From Pandoraea captiosa (GTDB lineage: Bacteria > Pseudomonadota > Gammaproteobacteria > Burkholderiales > Burkholderiaceae): 64,000 bases of DNA. Made by a program: the position numbers and the translations under genes. The notes beneath the pieces were generated by a model. That model was not told where the DNA came from. It was given only the letters and a program-made list of their open reading frames with translations, and searched no databases. The DNA lies in assembly GCF_902459775.1 (NCBI RefSeq), contig NZ_CABPSQ010000002.1, positions 806,001 to 870,000 on the forward strand, in the 5' to 3' direction. This document shows positions 63,685-64,000 of this stretch, in pieces. How positions within the stretch are numbered: the stretch's first letter is position 1; each line of letters begins with the position of its first letter.

Positions 63685-64000
63685 ATGAAGTCGACGACGA
63701 TTCGGATGTTGCGCGCTTACCTGCTCGTGGCGTCGCTGGGGGCCATGTGCATCGACGCCTGCGTGGTGATCGCCATGTTGGTGTTCGACGTACCGCAGCG
63801 TATCTTCACCTCGGGCGATTTTCGTATCGCAATGGCCGGGTCATTGCTGCTGCTGGTGCTCGCGGCGCGCTCGGTGGCGCAGGCCGCCTATGAGGCGGCG
63901 CTCGCGAGCCGCCACGTGACACTGGGCGGCGAGAGCCGACAGCGCACGGTCGCGGTACGCGAGGACTGCCCACACCGGTTGCTTGTCCTGTTTCACCTGC
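63685..64000 (+). CDS. Small membrane protein, 5' part (cut by window end)
   Basis: An open frame of 105 codons runs from ATG 63685 to the last base without a stop. GGGAGAGGAGACGC gives a strong ribosome site. The product has two hydrophobic segments (AYLLVASLGAMCIDACVVIAML and IAMAGSLLLLVLAARSVAQA) followed by a hydrophilic stretch beginning at the AYEAALASRH segment. I do not recognise a family. It is divergent to ilvE. Its length and function cannot be judged from this part. Confidence 0.7.
   Translation, partial: MKSTTIRMLRAYLLVASLGAMCIDACVVIAMLVFDVPQRIFTSGDFRIAMAGSLLLLVLAARSVAQAAYEAALASRHVTLGGESRQRTVAVREDCPHRLLVLFHL

Noticed and set aside
63615-63893. 92-codon plus-strand frame near the window end
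   Set aside because: It overlaps in another phase the frame from ATG 63685, which has a strong ribosome site, hydrophobic helices and stays open to the window edge.

Overview
The window is GC-rich, densely coded DNA from a member of the Burkholderiales. Gene content, codon use and the uvrA–MFS–ssb order fit the Burkholderiaceae. The combination of a 2-aminoethylphosphonate cluster, a cyanide-insensitive oxidase and many LysR/GntR regulators makes Pandoraea my best guess. That assignment is inference; no rRNA or other species marker is present. I see no prophage, IS element, CRISPR array, tRNA or rRNA. It reads as chromosomal metabolic DNA.

Layout. 0–2.5 kb: 3' end of purU, a DHA2-type MFS exporter and a DUF488 protein. 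2.5–14.6 kb: a phosphonate locus. An ABC importer (phnS, phnT and a fused permease) and phnW run leftward. A GntR regulator, phnA, phnY, a Na/Pi-cotransporter-like protein and a PhnZ-like HD protein run rightward. Together they import 2-aminoethylphosphonate, convert it through phosphonoacetaldehyde and phosphonoacetate to acetate plus phosphate, and probably handle the phosphate released. 14.7–19 kb: an unknown membrane protein, a tightly overlapping RidA / threonine dehydratase / YheO-type regulator operon, and an AI-2E family transporter. 19–24.3 kb: uvrA, an MFS transporter and ssb. 24.3–32 kb: class II aldolase-like protein, MHS-family transporter and an XRE-cupin regulator with a striking half-site array; a TetR regulator; a chemoreceptor; and a divergent HxlR / Old Yellow Enzyme pair.

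32–43 kb: a respiratory module with an FdhF/YdeP-like molybdopterin oxidoreductase, cydAB of the cyanide-insensitive type, a bestrophin-like channel and a stand-alone moaA. It is followed by a MocR regulator and a LysR regulator whose stop overlaps a tiny DUF2474/CydX-like membrane protein. 43–54.5 kb: an amino-acid-type catabolic island with a GntR regulator, a TauD-like dioxygenase, an ABC importer, an HD phosphohydrolase, an Lrp regulator, a carbamoylase-type hydrolase, diaminopropionate ammonia-lyase, an M20 amidohydrolase and a second GntR regulator. 54.7–61.3 kb: an orphan hydroxymuconic/aminomuconic semialdehyde dehydrogenase, then the lysine/2-aminoadipate route (LysN-type aminotransferase, AmaB-type dehydrogenase, HglS/DUF1338 enzyme) with a divergent LysR. 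61.3–64 kb: YitT protein, ilvE and the 5' end of a small membrane protein cut by the window edge.

The most interesting leads are the molybdoenzyme–CIO–bestrophin–MoaA module with its displaced DUF2474 partner, the diaminopropionate island with a shared GTATAC motif, the PhnZ-like protein without a visible PhnY* partner, and several helically phased repeat arrays in promoters.
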